Source: Saccharum officinarum (taxonomy: Eukaryota > Streptophyta > Magnoliopsida > Poales > Poaceae). From it: DNA of 64,000 bases. Positions 11,311 to 23,948 of this stretch are shown here, piece after piece (within the stretch, counting starts at the first letter, position 1; every line of letters begins with the position of its first letter). The translations under genes and the position numbers were made by a program. Below the pieces are notes generated by a model. That model was not told where the DNA came from and made no database searches. It worked only from the letters and a program-made list of their open reading frames with translations. Location: positions 99,552,932-99,616,931 of the forward strand of contig CM036168.1 of assembly GCA_020631735.1 (NCBI GenBank). Reading direction: 5' to 3'.

Positions 11311-11880
11311 TCTGTTTTTTTGAGTAGGGATGATTTCATTCATTCATACCTATAATGAGTACAAGTTACATAAAAGAGCCTGATAAAAAGAAATTATATT
11401 GGTGCTACCATAGGTCCTATCCATCAACATCCCTTCTTCTTCCTCTCTGATCGTCAATGCCATGCTAGGTCTAAGGAATCGGAGTTGACATATCCTCAGT
11501 TGACAAGGTATGGCCACTAAAGACCATTATAGTTTTTGAAGACACAAGAGTAGTGCCAGCGAGACACATTGAGACCATTGAACGAACAAGACAATATCGC
11601 CAGATGAATAAAAGAAACCTTCCTTCTAAGAAAGTATGAGCGACGGCACTGCCGGGCATCAACTAGACAGAACCGGTAGGCCGAAGAAGAACCTCAACCA
11701 AGGGAGTAGATCGAACACCACTCCCTCCATTATTCGAGGAAGCAAATCATACCTCACTGCTGTTTCATTGAAGATACCCTAGATGCTGCATCCTCACCGT
11801 AGAAGTAGAGGAACCAGAAAAATCCCATGAGAATGCAACACCTGCATTGTCATGGGCAAAGCTAACCCTAACTGACATAA
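11311..11880 (-). mobile_element. possible LINE 3'-end remnant
   Basis: A T-run followed by TTGAGTAGGGATGATTTCATTCATTC resembles, on the minus strand, the poly(A)-terminated 3' end of a non-LTR retrotransposon. The adjoining 500 bases have short broken frames only. A weak call, made by analogy to the LINE end at 14098. Confidence 0.25.
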
Positions 11881-12967
11881 AACTACTTAAAAATACTTAT
11901 TAGGTCTTATTTAGATGGTGTCGGATTCACCCTAATCCACTTATGTTGAGGTGGATGTGGATTGGAGTGAGAAGTATATATAACTAGGTGAATTCCTCGC
12001 ACGTTGCTGTGGAAAACTTGAGAATAATAGCAAGTGGATATTGGATGGGTGAAACAAAGAGTAAAGTACCATGAAATTGAGAATGGCGATGGAGTATGAT
12101 ATGGCCAAATGTTAAAATAAAAGCAATAGCTTGGAGAGTAGTAGGAATAGTATACCATAACACTTTGATTCTTAGTTCATGTCATCATGTGTCTGCGCGC
12201 TTTGGTAAAAAAAACACTGAGATATATACATGGTTCTCCGTTTTCTATTTAAGCAACTGTGAAATATATCATGTTAAGATACTTAAGTGATAGTCAATTG
12301 GTGATCTATTGACAGGGAGATTTATTTTCCAGGGTTAAACATACTACGCTTTTTAGAAATCTTGTGGTTTATTGACATCATTCATCATGTATCTATTGCA
12401 TAACTCTGATCCCTGGGAGAGGTGATGGAAGAGTGATAACTGATAAGCATGCCCTAATAGTTTCATTAAAAGATGAAATGGAAGTTAAAACTGAAAAAAA
12501 AAGTAAGCAATAGATTAAAAAAGCAACAACTACGCAGAGGTATATATAGTTGTTTACCGGCTCTGATACTGGTTGCCATTCCGTATTGCTGCACGTCGCG
12601 TTGCATCGATACAGACTAACTGTGAAGAGGAAGAGAGAAATTAAACTAAAAACGTGCCAAGAGAAACAGAGATATAAGAATTATTTGGATATGATTGCTC
12701 GCAATTCAGAGATCTGCCAGTAATAGCAATTGCAATTCCCATTAAAAATACAATGTGAAGAAAACTCTATCATAGCAACTTTGATTCCTTACCAACAAAA
12801 TTAATCACTACCGCACATGCAAATCTAATACAGGGCAGAAGGATGCTCCAATGGATGATATATAATTATACAACAGGTCTTGATAATGGATAAATCGACC
12901 TTAGTCCATTAGTGGACAGTTCTGGACGTTGGCTGGCGCTTGAATCACCAAGGACCGTGGTGCCTTA
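11881..12967. other. unassigned AT-rich intergenic sequence
   Basis: Begins with text resembling one end of a Tourist MITE (TCTTATTTAGATGGTGTCGG, then TGAGGTGGATGTGGATTGGAGTG near 11950) whose partner end is not found. No gene is visible. Confidence 0.35.
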
Positions 12968-13160
12968 GGCCAGTCTCAATGCCAATTTCATATCTCAGTT
13001 TTCAACGCACTTATATTTTGGAAACAATGTAGAAGAGTTTCATCCCCATGAAACTCTCTCTACTCCCATGAAACTCTTATCATCTCTCCTCATTAACGCG
13101 GTGACATGTCAGCATATTTAATGCACATGAAACTCTATGAAATCCTCATTGAGACTGGCC
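12968..13160. mobile_element. Tourist/PIF-like MITE
   Basis: 193 bp. Ends GGCCAGTCTCAATG and (inverted) GGCCAGTCTCAATG match exactly and are flanked by TTA (12965..12967, 13161..13163). The interior repeats CATGAAACTCT several times. Confidence 0.8.
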
Positions 13161-13163
13161 TTA

Positions 13164-14060
13164 GGGCACTCCCAATGAAGAATTAATGGTGATTTCTATC
13201 TCTATTAAATGACTTACCAGCTAAGCAAAACACTGACATGACAGTCTAATTAACGAGAAAAGAGATGAAAAACGGATGAAACCCTTTCTTTCAGAGGAAA
13301 CGGCGTCGGCTCTTGAACCGATGCATGAAGAAACGGGGATTTTAGCGTGGGAAGAAACCAGTCATTTCATCGAGGTGGGGCCGTGCTGCCTAGCGGGCAA
13401 CGGCGTGTGCTTGCCCGCGTCGCCGCTGCACTGGCCGCGCGCTCGCCCGCGCCACCACCGCGTTCGTCCGCTGCCGCTACGCACGCTCGCCGGCCGCCAC
13501 AGCGCTCGTCCGCGCCGCCGCGAAAGCTCGCCGGCTGCCGCGAAAGCTCGCCGCGCCGCTGCAACTCGCGCTCGCCCGCGCTTCCGCAGCGCGTTGCTGT
13601 GCTCGCCGGCCGCCTTGAGTGCTCACTCGCTGCGTCTGCGTCGTGACGGAATCGTTGGATCCAAACCGAAGATGAGAAAGCTGCCGGGGTCGATGGGCAC
13701 GGGGAAGCCAGGGTTGAGCCGGCGCTCGTTGATGTAGGTGCCGTTGGTGCTGTCCAGGTCCGTCACCAGCAGGCTCCCGGCCTTCTTCTCCAGCCGAGCA
13801 TGCGTGCCTGAAACTGACAGAGGACAAACAGAGCTGCTTGTTTGGCCGTGGCTTGTTTGATCCATTGCGTTGTTACATCCATGGTTGCTTATCATCGATT
13901 GCAAGCTGAACTGACAGAGGACAAACAGAGCTAGTGACTGAACTTTGGAAAGAACTGACCTGTGGCAACGGGGAGGACGATGTAGAGGAGAGAGAGTAAC
14001 GGGAGAACGGATAAGGGAGAGAAAAAAAAGTCTAATATTTACTGCATTGGGGGAGATATA
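13164..14060. mobile_element. PIF-like element carrying a host gene fragment (Pack-type)
   Basis: Starts GGGCACTCCCAATGAAG immediately after the TTA that closes the neighbouring MITE, and ends CTGCATTGGGGGAGATATA before another TTA (14061..14063). The termini are related by inversion (CTCCCAATGAAG versus CTCCCCCAATGCAG) but diverged. The interior is GC-rich and includes an FHA-domain exon on the minus strand. No transposase is visible. Ends are moderately secure. Confidence 0.5.
13667..13807 (-). pseudogene. captured FHA-domain exon fragment
   Basis: On the minus strand a 141-bp open segment is bounded by an acceptor-like TTTCAG and a donor-like GTTTGG. It encodes about 47 residues including HARLEKKAG, VTDLDSTNGTYINERRL and GSFLIFG. 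These are the phosphothreonine-binding landmarks of a forkhead-associated domain (the H of SxxHA, then the STNGT loop). The closest match I recall is the plant plastid-type SMAD/FHA proteins such as At2g21530. The N-terminal half of the FHA domain is missing, and no other exon is recognised nearby. It lies inside a transposon-like element, so it is most likely a transduplicated fragment rather than a gene. Confidence 0.7.
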
Positions 14061-14755
14061 TTAGTGACGTATACCGTGCAAAAAGCCTTTTCCGTTCTTT
14101 TTTTTTTGAGTTCAAGGGCATTAGCCCCGGCCTTTTCATTAACATGAAAAGACCACGAGTCAATACAGCACCAGATTTTAAAAAACCAGAAATAAACGTC
14201 CACCCGGACTGAAAGAAGCCTCCGAACATCAACAGACTAAACCAACAACCAGACAACCGGACCTACGCAGCGACAAGGAACCAGATTTCAGACCACCATA
14301 AACCTAGATCATCGAGACATTCAGTGCGTTCCACCAGGGCAGCTCCGGCGACTCTTGATCAGCGACAAAGTCTCCACGTGATGTGTACTTCCAGATCTCC
14401 TCCTCATCAGCACTCCTGTGGAACTTCAAGTGATGCCTTGATGCACAAATGGTAGCCAAAGGATCTGGCCAGCAGCAGATTTGATCTGGTTGATGTAATC
14501 CACCAGCAACTCCCTCTTGTCGGCTGGGCAGAGAATCACCCAGTTCTGTAAAAGACCAGAAATCCTGTAGAGGAGCATATCCATGCTTCTCTAGCCAATC
14601 TTCTGAAAACACAAATCATTTCTAAGCTTCCAAATAGACCAAATGACAGCAGAAGTGATCATATTCAAGATACAATTTTTTATTGCTTAACCAAAAATTC
14701 CCTACTTCTACCATATCTCCCCAACCTGGCAGCCTACTATCTCAGAAATAATTGT

Positions 14756-16993
14756 CTAGCACTGCTTAGCTACCACACAATCAAAGAAAAGATGATGAAT
14801 AGACTCCCTCTCTAAGCAGAACAGACAATTTTCATCTTCTACTTTCCTTCTCTTTGCCAAATTATCTCTAGTTAAAGCCCTATTATTAATGACTAACCAC
14901 AAAAAGAAATGAACTCTGGGTGGGATTTTTAAACTCCAAACAGCTGAAACATGAACACTTGTAATCCCTCTAAAGTTAATAACTCTATAGAGAGATTGGG
15001 AAGAATAAACACCAGAAGTGTTAAAATTCCAGACCATCTCGTCCTCCTCTTCTGAAAACTGCACAGTGGAAACAAGTTCTACAATATCTGACCAAGATCG
15101 ATACATCTCTTCAGACATAGTCCTTCTAAAAGTGCATTTCAAATCAACTCCATCCCAGAGATCAGCTAGAGTTTTACCCTTTTCATTGACAATTCTGTAA
15201 ATGGGCCAAAATTGAATGGTCAGGCTAGATGAGCCTAACCAATTATCCTCCCAAAATCTAATTTTCCTACCATTACCTATTTTCCATCTATAACACATTC
15301 TAGCAACCTGAGCAGCCCACATGAAACCCTTAAAAAAACTAGAAGCCCCTACTGTGCTAGAAAGAAAAATGTTTGGGTTGGCAGTATCATACTTAAAATC
15401 AAGGAGCTCTTTCCAGAGCTTTTCCTTGTCTAAATTGTACCTCCTAATCCAAGAGGCCAACAAACTGATATTGAGATCCCTAAGATTTGGCAAGACTAGC
15501 CCACCATGTTCCTTACACATGGACACTGGTTCCCAATTAGCTAAATGATACTTGTGATTTTCTACCGAATCATTCCACAGATAATTACCCATATGAGTAT
15601 TGAGAATCTTTATAGCCCACTTTGGAAACTTAATGAAAGACAAAAGATACACTGGAATACTTGCTAGGCAAGTTTTCAGTAACATGGCTCTGGCAACTAA
15701 AGAAAGGAGTTTCCCCCTCCAACCTGATACCTTTTTAAAAATATTATCCACCAAGGGCTGAATATCATCTCTAGATAAATTATCATAGTGAAGGGGTACT
15801 TCTAAGTATTTAATAGGAAAAGAACCCAAAGGACAGGAAAACAGGTGTGCTAGCCTATGTGCTTCAGATGGCTCTAAATTCAGCGGAACCAATTCACTCT
15901 TATAGAAGTTAATCCGCATACCAGAGATCTGCTCATACCATATTAGAAAACCTTTGAGATTTCTTAAGGTCAAATCATCTACGTTAGAGAAAAGAATAGT
16001 GTCATCTGCATATTGCAGAGATACTATGCCACCAGGTCTGAAGTCTTGTAGGAGCCCTTTCACCAGCCCTTGGTTGATAGCTTTATCTAACATTCTAGAG
16101 AGGCCATCACCAACAAGATTAAACAAAAAGGGCGATAGGGGGTCACCCTGTCTGAGGCCCTTCTCGGTCTTGAAATAAGAACTATCTTCCCCATTAAGAA
16201 GAATGCCCACATATCCACCAACTACTATTTGTTTTATCCATTTAACCAAACCTAGAGCAAAATTACTAGATTCTAACATTTCAAAAAGGAAAGTCCAACT
16301 GACTCTGTCATAGGCTTTTTCATAGTCCAATTTTAGAACAACTCCTTGTTCACCTAATTTATTAATACTGTGTACAATTTCATGAGCTACAACTACACTT
16401 TCAAGGATATACCTACCCTTAATGAAGGCAGATTGGGTAGGAGCAACAATCCTTTGCATTATAGAGCTAAGCCTAAGAGTGAGGATTTTTGGAAAACAAA
16501 TCTTAAAACTACAATTTAGAAGACTAATTGGCCTGAATTGTTTCATGTTAGAGGCATCATCTACGTTAGGGATCAGAGTGACTAAAGCACATTTAAGTCT
16601 ATAAAGATCTAGTTTACCATTATAAAAATCTTCAAACATCTCCACTAAATCCTTTTTTATAAGATCCCAGAACTTTTGGTAGAACAGGAAAGGGAGACCA
16701 TCTGGTCCAGGAGCTCCCTCAGAGTAGCAACTAAAAATGGCCTCCTTAATTTCAGATTCAGAAAACAGGGCTAATAACAGACTATTTTCTTCCTCCGAGA
16801 CTTTGTCTTTGTCTTCCCAAAAGTTGGACCCTAACTTAACCCCAACATCAGGTTCCTTGGCAAACAAATTTTTGTAAAAATCTACTGCTATTTTCATCAT
16901 ACCCTTTTGGTCGTAAACTAACCCTGTGGGACCCTGAAGACAATCAACCCTCTTTTTTCCTACTTTGGTTAGCAATAGCCTGGAAGTAGACAA
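14756..16993 (-). pseudogene. LINE ORF2, reverse transcriptase part
   Basis: A long, largely intact open stretch (745 codons) of the LINE polyprotein. RT landmarks in order are PGPDGLPFLFYQKFW, FRPISLLNCSFKI, the GLRQGDPLSPFLF segment and the catalytic YADD (codons at 16001..16012), followed by the thumb region, the LGSFPIKYLEVPL segment and a C-terminal zf-RVT-like region (ENCLFCLERESIHHLFFDC). It stops at AKQC, and the same reading continues degenerately beyond, toward 14304, with further stops. The N-terminal link to the endonuclease needs a frame change near 16950. As a fossil it cannot make a complete ORF2 protein. Confidence 0.88.
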
Positions 16994-18080
16994 TATTCCT
17001 ATCTCCCTCTAACAGATTCCTCTCCCTAGACCTCTGTCTAGCCTTTATCTCTTCTAAAGCCCAAATATGCTCTAACTCCTTTTCTACATCCCTCATTTCT
17101 CTAGCTTCTTCATTTGTGAGCTCTCTAAATTCAGCCATATTCTCTAGTTTACTAAATTTATCCACAAGAACAACTTTGTTTTTGTTAAGGGCAGCTACCT
17201 CATTAGCTGCCCAACCCCTAACCATCCTTCTAAGAGTTCAAATCTTGAACTGCCATCTGTCAATGCTTTTATTACAGCCAGTTGGGGTGTTCCAAGCTTT
17301 TTCAACCATCCCTCTAAATGTATCCTTCTCTAACCGCCATTTTTCGAACCTAAATCTCTTCTTTCCAAAACTAACATTATCTCCAGAAGTGAGAAGAAGG
17401 GGATTATGGTCACTGGGTAGTCTATCTAAAGCCTTAACACTAGCCAAAGGAAAAGCCGCCTTCCACTCGGTTGATACAAAGATTCTATCAATCTTAGCTA
17501 AAATAGGAATCTCTTGATTATTAGTCCAAGTGAACTTCTTATTACTAGCACTTAACTCAATGAGACCCCATTTATCTACCCAGCTATTGAAGCAATCAGC
17601 CCATCTATGATTAATCAGACCATTACTTTTGTCACTAATAAATCTAACAAGATTAAAGTCTCCTCCAATTAAAAGAGGTCCCTGCCAACTATTTATAATA
17701 GCCTCCAACTCATCTAGAAACTCCTGTTTCTACTCATCATAAGCAGGACCGTAAACAACAACTAGTTTCTACGAGAAACCAGTTCTCTTACAAGACATCA
17801 TGACACTAACCGAGTAAGATAGAACATCCCCTACTGACATAGTGAACATATCAGAATTAGCTCCAACCAAGATTCCTCCTGCTGAGCCTTTAGCTTCTAA
17901 ATGATACCAATAAAAAGGTGTGTTCCAAGATAAGGAATTTAGAAGGCCACTAGAAAGCTTGTTTTTCTTAGTTTCCATAATTCCAACAAAATCAACATGA
18001 TGATCCCTTATCCTACTTCTAAGGGCAGGTATTGTATCAATTTTTCCCAGACCTCTAATATTCCAAAGTAATCCTATCAT
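16944..18080 (-). pseudogene. LINE ORF2, AP-endonuclease part and linker
   Basis: Starts near the ATG of MIGLLWNIRGLGK (18080). Exonuclease/endonuclease/phosphatase motifs seen are WNIRG, METKK (metal-binding Glu), GGDFN, DRIFVS and the terminal SDHNPL (catalytic His). The frame is broken by TAG after CKRTGFS, TGA at YDE and another stop after DRWQFKI, and the linker then runs to SRKKEG. The first two are single-base nonsense changes. This is the target-nicking domain of an L1-type LINE, now inactive. Confidence 0.8.
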
Positions 18081-18107
18081 TTCTTATTTTTCTTTTTTTC
18101 CTAGGAC

Positions 18108-20039
18108 CTACCTTGGACGAACCTGTTCCTGGTCAGATCCGTGAATGTCAGGATTTCCATCCTGACAATTATTTGGAGAAATTATAATAACATTACTGCT
18201 AGATGCAATTTCAGAGCACGTCTCCTTTCCAGGAGATGTATCCTTACTACAACTAGGAAATTTACAATTTAGCTCACTAGCAGCAGTCCTACTACAGTCA
18301 AGCTCTAACATTTTATCTACAATGTCAGGATTTCCATCCTCTACTTCTAAGCCAGTGTCCTTGGCAATGGAAAGTAAGATTGGTTTAGAAAGAGTTGAGG
18401 ATCTCGGCAAATTACCTGTTTTATCCTCCAAAGTCCATTTCCTTTTAGCTTCCTACGCTTTCTCCATCATAGTCTTCCCGTTGTCAATATTTCTGGTACT
18501 CCTTGTTTGAACAATAGGGCCCCACTGCTGTTTCTTGGAGCCTCTCCTTCTTTGCTGCACCTTCTCTTCCAAAGCTTGGATCTCTTCCTCACTCTTGTCA
18601 GTCTCTCTCCCCTTAGTCAGATCAGAAACAATCCCCATAGTGAAATCGATCTGGCTGCTAGATTGAGAACCCACTCTATCCTCAGTGATATTAAAAACCC
18701 ACTCCTCTGGTAGTTGACATGTTTCATCATCCTCTTGTATTAGGGTATCAAAATTGTCTTCTAGCTCCTCCACTAACCCTTCTTCCTCATCAAGCTCCAT
18801 GGCTTTCAGGAGATTGGCACACTCTAAAGTTTGAGCTTGGTTATCAAATTCAGCATCATCAAACTGCAACAGTCTTCTAACACATTTATTACCAGCAGGA
18901 GCACTTTTGTTCCCCTGAGGCAGAGTTGAAGATTGATCCTTCTCCTTTTCCTTACTTTTCTCCTTAGGGCTGTTACTTCCTCCTTTTCCTGAGGCAGATA
19001 GATCATCTTCCAGTGGATCTTCCCCTTTATTCTCTTCACCACCACCTTTATCAGAGCCCCCATCAGAGACCTTAGCTTGTTCATAACCTTCAGGTGTAAA
19101 TACTATCAGATGAACATTGCTCTTGAACACAAAAATCCTTTCTCTTGGAATTTTGGTAGGATCTTTGCACTAAATCTTTACTCTCACTGTGCTGAAAAAG
19201 CTATTGAATAATTCTTGCCAATCCACTTCTATCATTCTACCCAGACTTGAAGAGACTTCCCACAGAGTTTTCCAATCAACCCATTTAGGTGGGATACCTT
19301 GGATCTGTACCCAGACATCAATTAAGCTCTCAATGGGCTCCACTTCACCATTCCACACACTGAGAGACCCAACAACACCCGCCCTGTTGAGATCAAATAC
19401 AGAGGCTTTCCCAATCACCAGATTCTCTACTTTTCTATCAGGTGGGAACCTCACTATATATTTGTATTCATCTGATTTCTTCAGCTGAGTTCTTATCAAA
19501 TAATTCCCTCAGATTTTCTAGAATACCTTCCTCATCAATGTCACCCTCCTCAATAGTAATGACTCCAAAATTGTCCATCCCAACCCAGTGACGGAACCTA
19601 TCAAATCTATCTTCCACATCAATGTAGCAGAATCCCAATCCCTTGCTTGCACTACCAGAGTACTGTGCTGTTTGAGCAGGTTTCTTCCATTCCGGACACA
19701 CATCAACCATATGTTCAGTGCTATGAAAGATAAAACAGACCCTAGGTCTAGTACAAGCAGAGCTAAAATGTCCAATCTGAGTACAATTGAAGCAGACGAC
19801 CTGCAAATTACTTTCCTTAGTGGAATCAGCAGCACCTTTAGCATTTGCAACGTGAATATCTTCATCAGCCATAGGAGCAACATCGCGAGCAGGTTCTCTA
19901 TTCACTTGAGCTTGATGCTGAGCTTGATTCTGAGGTATCCGGGGGTTGTTGCTGCCTTCCCCTTCCCCTGACGACTTATTCCTGTCCCAGCGAGGAACTA
20001 TGGCATGTTTCGAGCTAAAAGCTCTACCACAACAATGAA
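18108..20039 (-). pseudogene. LINE ORF1 (CCHC knuckles and DUF4283-like region)
   Basis: RNA-binding ORF1 protein, in pieces. From the N-terminal side: a basic segment (KHAIVPRWDRNKSS), a zinc knuckle CFNCTQIGHFSSAC, a second knuckle whose second Cys is Phe (CFIFHSTEHMVDVC), a DUF4283-like region (YIVRFPPDRKVENLV ... WVQIQGIPPKWVDW), then a long Ser/Glu/Lys-rich acidic tail ending before the ORF2 start. Breaks: a frameshift near 19480, TAG near 19168 and a stop near 18450. The N-terminal start lies at or beyond the solo LTR; a candidate ATG spans the original junction (MAPLHCCGRAFSS). Confidence 0.7.
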
Positions 20040-20044
20040 GAGGG

Positions 20045-21905
20045 TGTAAGGTCCAAATGGCTAGAGGGGGGTGAATAGCCTATTTAAAAATCTACAAGCT
20101 TCACTAAACAACAATGGTTAGTATAAAAGATGGCGATGCTAATTCTAGCACTAGCTCAACTATACTAAGCAAGCCACCTATACAATTCTAGTGAACAAGA
20201 CTATGATCTCTAATTCACACCAACAAAGCTAAGTCACTAAGCTACTTACTCCTATATGATATAAACTACGCTAAGCACACTAGACAAGATAAAGTGCAAG
20301 AATGAAAAAGAGAAGTGAATTGATTCTTATACCAACGGTGTAGAGAAGAGATGTATCCAAAGAATCAATCACACACAATCATAAAGAGAATCCTCGGCAA
20401 GAGATGACATAAGATTTTTTACCGAGGTTCACTTGCTTCCTGGCAAGCTACTCCTCGTTGTGGCGATGCACCCACTTGATGGATCACGAGCTAATTGATT
20501 ATCAAGAGTCAAACCCTCAGCGGGTGCCGCACATCTACTCACAAGATGAGGATCCTCCAAGTCACAAGCTCCACTAGAGTAGCCAATTCGCGAACTCCCG
20601 CAGGGAAGGCTCAAGAACCCCTCACAAACACTTGGTGAGGCTCGAAACAATCTCCAATCATGAGCTCAACACCACCGCTGTTCCAAGCCGTCTAGAATGT
20701 CAGGAAACATCCAAGAGTAACAAGAAATCCGCATCCAACTCAAGGAACAAGTGCCACTAGATGTAAATCACTAAGCAATGCACTTGAATCTCACTCAATC
20801 TCACTAGAGTATGCAACCAAGTAAGGAGATGAGTGGAAGGAAAGTTCTCTAGCTCAAAGTATGTCTCAAGTGTTCAAAGAGTCAAGAGAGAGAACTCAAA
20901 ACCGACCGAACAAGTATATATAGAGATACCCTTTCAAATAGAGTCGTTGGGCAGAAATCAGGGGCACCAGACACTCCGACGCACAGGCATCGGACGCACT
21001 CAGCAGCGTCCGGTGCACCAGATCTCGCCACGTGTCTTGCGCATTCAAAGTTCAACGGTCATTTCACCGAACACCGGACGCTCCAGTGCTTTTCATCGGG
21101 CGCACCACACACGGTGTCCGATGCGGTCCAGTAAGCTCCCCGAGCTCGAAAACGCGCATCGAACGCGTCAGACGCAGCACCATCGGACGCGCCATCGTGT
21201 CCTGTGCTCTCCAGCTCTTCTGCCACGCACCATGTCAGCAGGCACCAGACACTGAACAGTGTTCAGCCAGCGTCCGATGCAAGACCGTCGGACGCGCCGG
21301 TGTAGCCATCTAATTGCGCAGCACCTAAGGTTAGCCACCGGACGCGTCCGATGACTCCGCCTCCGGCGCAGTGGAAAATAGACGGTTTCACTTCCACCCA
21401 AACCCCTCTCTACCCTTCAAACTCCACCTCCTTCGTAAATGTGCTAACACCACCAAGTGTTCACCATCATGTGCAAGTGTGTTAGCATTTTTATAATTAT
21501 TTTTCAAGGCATTATGTTAGCCCTCTGCTAGATTCTAATGCATATGCTCAAGATAATGACCTAGTAGCACTTGATTCACGAGCTAACTGTGATTTCCCCT
21601 CTTGATAGTTGGCTATCAATCCTAAACCCGGTCAATCACTTCTCTACTCATCTTAGACCGACAAAAACAAACCCTATGATTATACATTTGCCTTGATCAC
21701 TTTATTCCATGTCCATCTCCTCATGCTTGATCACCATGATCATTATTTCATGTGCATCTCCACCATGATCATTATTTCATGTCCATGCACCATCATGCTT
21801 CTTGCTCCTTCATCACATGTGTTGCTATGCCTAACTCAATTCACTTGACACAATGACATTAGCAACTTGGTGTCATTAATTACCAAAACCAAACTTGGGC
21901 TTTCA
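20045..21905. mobile_element. solo LTR, 1861 bp
   Basis: Begins TGTAAGGTCCAAATGGC and ends TTGGGCTTTCA (TG...CA). It is flanked by a perfect 5-bp duplication, GAGGG (20040..20044, 21906..21910), the hallmark of LTR-retrotransposon integration. The starting sequence does not recur inside and there is no coding region, so it is a solo LTR left by LTR-LTR recombination. A TATATATAG run at about 20913 could be the promoter TATA box if it is read on the plus strand. The part 20960..21365 is full of CGGACGC/GCGTCCG motifs. Confidence 0.85.
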
Positions 21906-22115
21906 GAGGGGCCATTGATACCCACATCTCCTGAGGAACTCAAGAAAGATCAAAGTATTTCTCACACTGTCTTGTCCATCCTACTGGATTATCACCCTAA
22001 AAAAGTAGGAAAATCCATTTTGGGCCTGGATATAGTTAAGCTGAAAGACCTATCAGATTCAGTGGTTCACTTCTCCTTCTCCAGTTTCTTACTTATGAAT
22101 TGGGTTCCACAGTGA

Positions 22116-22719
22116 TGTGGTGCAGGGATTTCTATAGATGATTTTTTGCTGATGCGGTCGTCTTGGACATCGCACATAATTTCAACCATTGGCATTTCCT
22201 GGAGTCTCCGACTGGTGGCTATGCTGGTTTGGATTGTGAGAGGCTGCCACAATATATGTACAGTAGGCAAACTGGGGAGAAGGCGAGAAGCTGAGTAGTT
22301 GAAGGGGCAAAATTATTGGTGAAAGGAAAGTGGAAGGACGGGGAGGCGGAGACGAATGCATGACGCGTCTGCTCACTTCATTACTGGTGATAAAGATCCA
22401 ACAAAGGTACCTGTGAAGAATACCCCTATATGCTCAGGCCATGCATTGAATGTAACGCTTTACACTGGTTTATTAGATGGAGGAACCGAGAAGTCTGGAA
22501 ACTAACAAAGGAATACGTGGGTCAGGAGTGAACGATGACGTGGAGTACTGTAGATTGAGAAAAATTGGTAGTAGGGTTTTGCTTTATAAAAGTATAGGAT
22601 AGCCAGGGTTCACTGCTTCAGATCCCGGTTGTGCGCACCCCTGCAATCCGGAAGGCCACCGACAAGGATGACCCGAATCAACCCGTACTTAGTCTATCCC
22701 ATCATTTATGTGAGGAAAA
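22116..22719. other. possible LINE 5' leader and unassigned sequence
   Basis: Up to about 22380 the minus strand reads like a LINE leader with a short frame (MPMVEIMCDVQDD...). The remainder is unassigned. Confidence 0.3.
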
Positions 22720-23345
22720 AGTCTACATTACCTTCCTCAACTTTCGCAAAAGTTCATTTTTCCTCCCTGAACTTCAAAATAGGGCAAAACACCTCCCTTA
22801 ACTTTTAAAATTATTCATCTTACCTCCCTGGCCCGATTATAAGCGGTTTTAAAGGTGGTTTTGTCTTTTTCTTTTTTATTTATTTTGACTGAATCTTTGA
22901 AAAATCATAGTAATTTACAGAAAAATCATAAAATGAAAAATCCAATTTTGTTGGATTCCATATGAGTAGATCTACACAGTAAACATATAATAATTAGCTC
23001 ACCATAAAAAATTTCACCATAATAGGACCATAGAAACTGCAGTTATGAATTATTCTATTTAATTACAGAAAAGCATACCATATTACATGTTCACTTTGTA
23101 TATCTACTCACGTGGAGTCCAACAAAATTAGATTTTCTATTTTATGATTTTCTGTGATTTACTATGATTTTTCAAAATTCAGCCGATATAAATAAAAAAG
23201 ATAAAGACAAAACCGCCTTCAAAACTACTTATAACAGGGCCAGGGTGGTAAGATAAATAGTTTTAAAAGTTGAGGGAAGTGTTTTGCCTGGTTTTAAAGT
23301 TAGGAAAAGCGAACTTTCGTAAAAGTTGAGTAAGGCATCAGAATT
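22720..23345. mobile_element. foldback MITE, about 620 bp
   Basis: The two halves are inverted copies: ACCTTCCTCAACTTTCGCAA at left pairs with TTACGAAAGTT...GAGTAAGG at right, then CACCTCCCTTAACTTTTAAAA pairs with TTTTAAAAGTTGAGGGAAGTG, and AACCGC...AAAGGTGG with CCGCCTTCAAAACTAC. The centre is near 23032. It could fold as a long hairpin. Superfamily not assigned. Confidence 0.65.
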
Positions 23346-23948
23346 GCGAAGCGATATATTTGTGGTGGGCTAACTTCTCCAGCAGTCTAGTAAGGTTTCA
23401 GCCCACTAGAGAAAGCCATAGGCCCGCGAAACCAGGCACCGTACCAGCTTCACATTTATCGGCCCGATCCTGCATTCCCAATTTCGCGCTTCCCAGCCCG
23501 CGTCCTGGCTGATCAGCCATTTCGCAGCGGTGCAACGATATGAACCGGTAGCTTGTGCTTTGAAATGTCTAATCGCTCTTTAGCTGCGATATTAATAAAA
23601 GATTAAAAAGTTGCTAGTAGTTCACAAAAGGTGATCGATGGGCTGAACTAGCCCACTACTAGCGAGGCAATTTGCAGCCGAGGATAATTCGTTTTTTTTT
23701 TACAACACCGAGGATAATTCGTTGCGGAGCCAAAAGATTCTGCACTGCACGATGAACCTGTGATGAGTCTGCTGCGTACTGGACTTCCCAAGAGGCAGAT
23801 TGGCTCATCATCACCAAAGGTCACGCTTGGCCTCAAGAGGTTCCATGGGGCACAATGCAAAACACGACACGTAACAAACCACTTCCACGAGGATATCTTA
23901 AAATAGAGGCGGTTAAAAGCTCATCTTTGCAACCACACGAGAATTTGG
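23346..23948. other. unassigned intergenic sequence
   Basis: No gene or terminal repeat is recognised. A short duplicated phrase, CCGAGGATAATTCGTT, occurs at about 23679 and 23708. Confidence 0.35.

Larger units (their letters stand above)
14098..22115 (-). mobile_element. L1-type LINE, minus strand, interrupted by a solo LTR
   Basis: The 3' end is marked by a T10 run at 14098..14107 (poly(A) on the element strand), just left of the phrase for a typical LINE 3' UTR. From right to left it encodes ORF1 with CCHC knuckles, an AP-type endonuclease and a reverse transcriptase. A solo LTR (20045..21905) has landed in its 5' part: removing it and one copy of GAGGG restores continuous sequence. The 5' end is not defined. 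Sequence to about 22115, perhaps 22380, still reads as LINE leader on the minus strand. Target-site duplication not found. Not active: many stops and frameshifts. Confidence 0.8.

Noticed and set aside
13667..13807. Zeaxanthin epoxidase C-terminal FHA domain
   Set aside because: The STNGTYINERR wording fits the plastid SMAD/FHA group better, and no epoxidase sequence is present.
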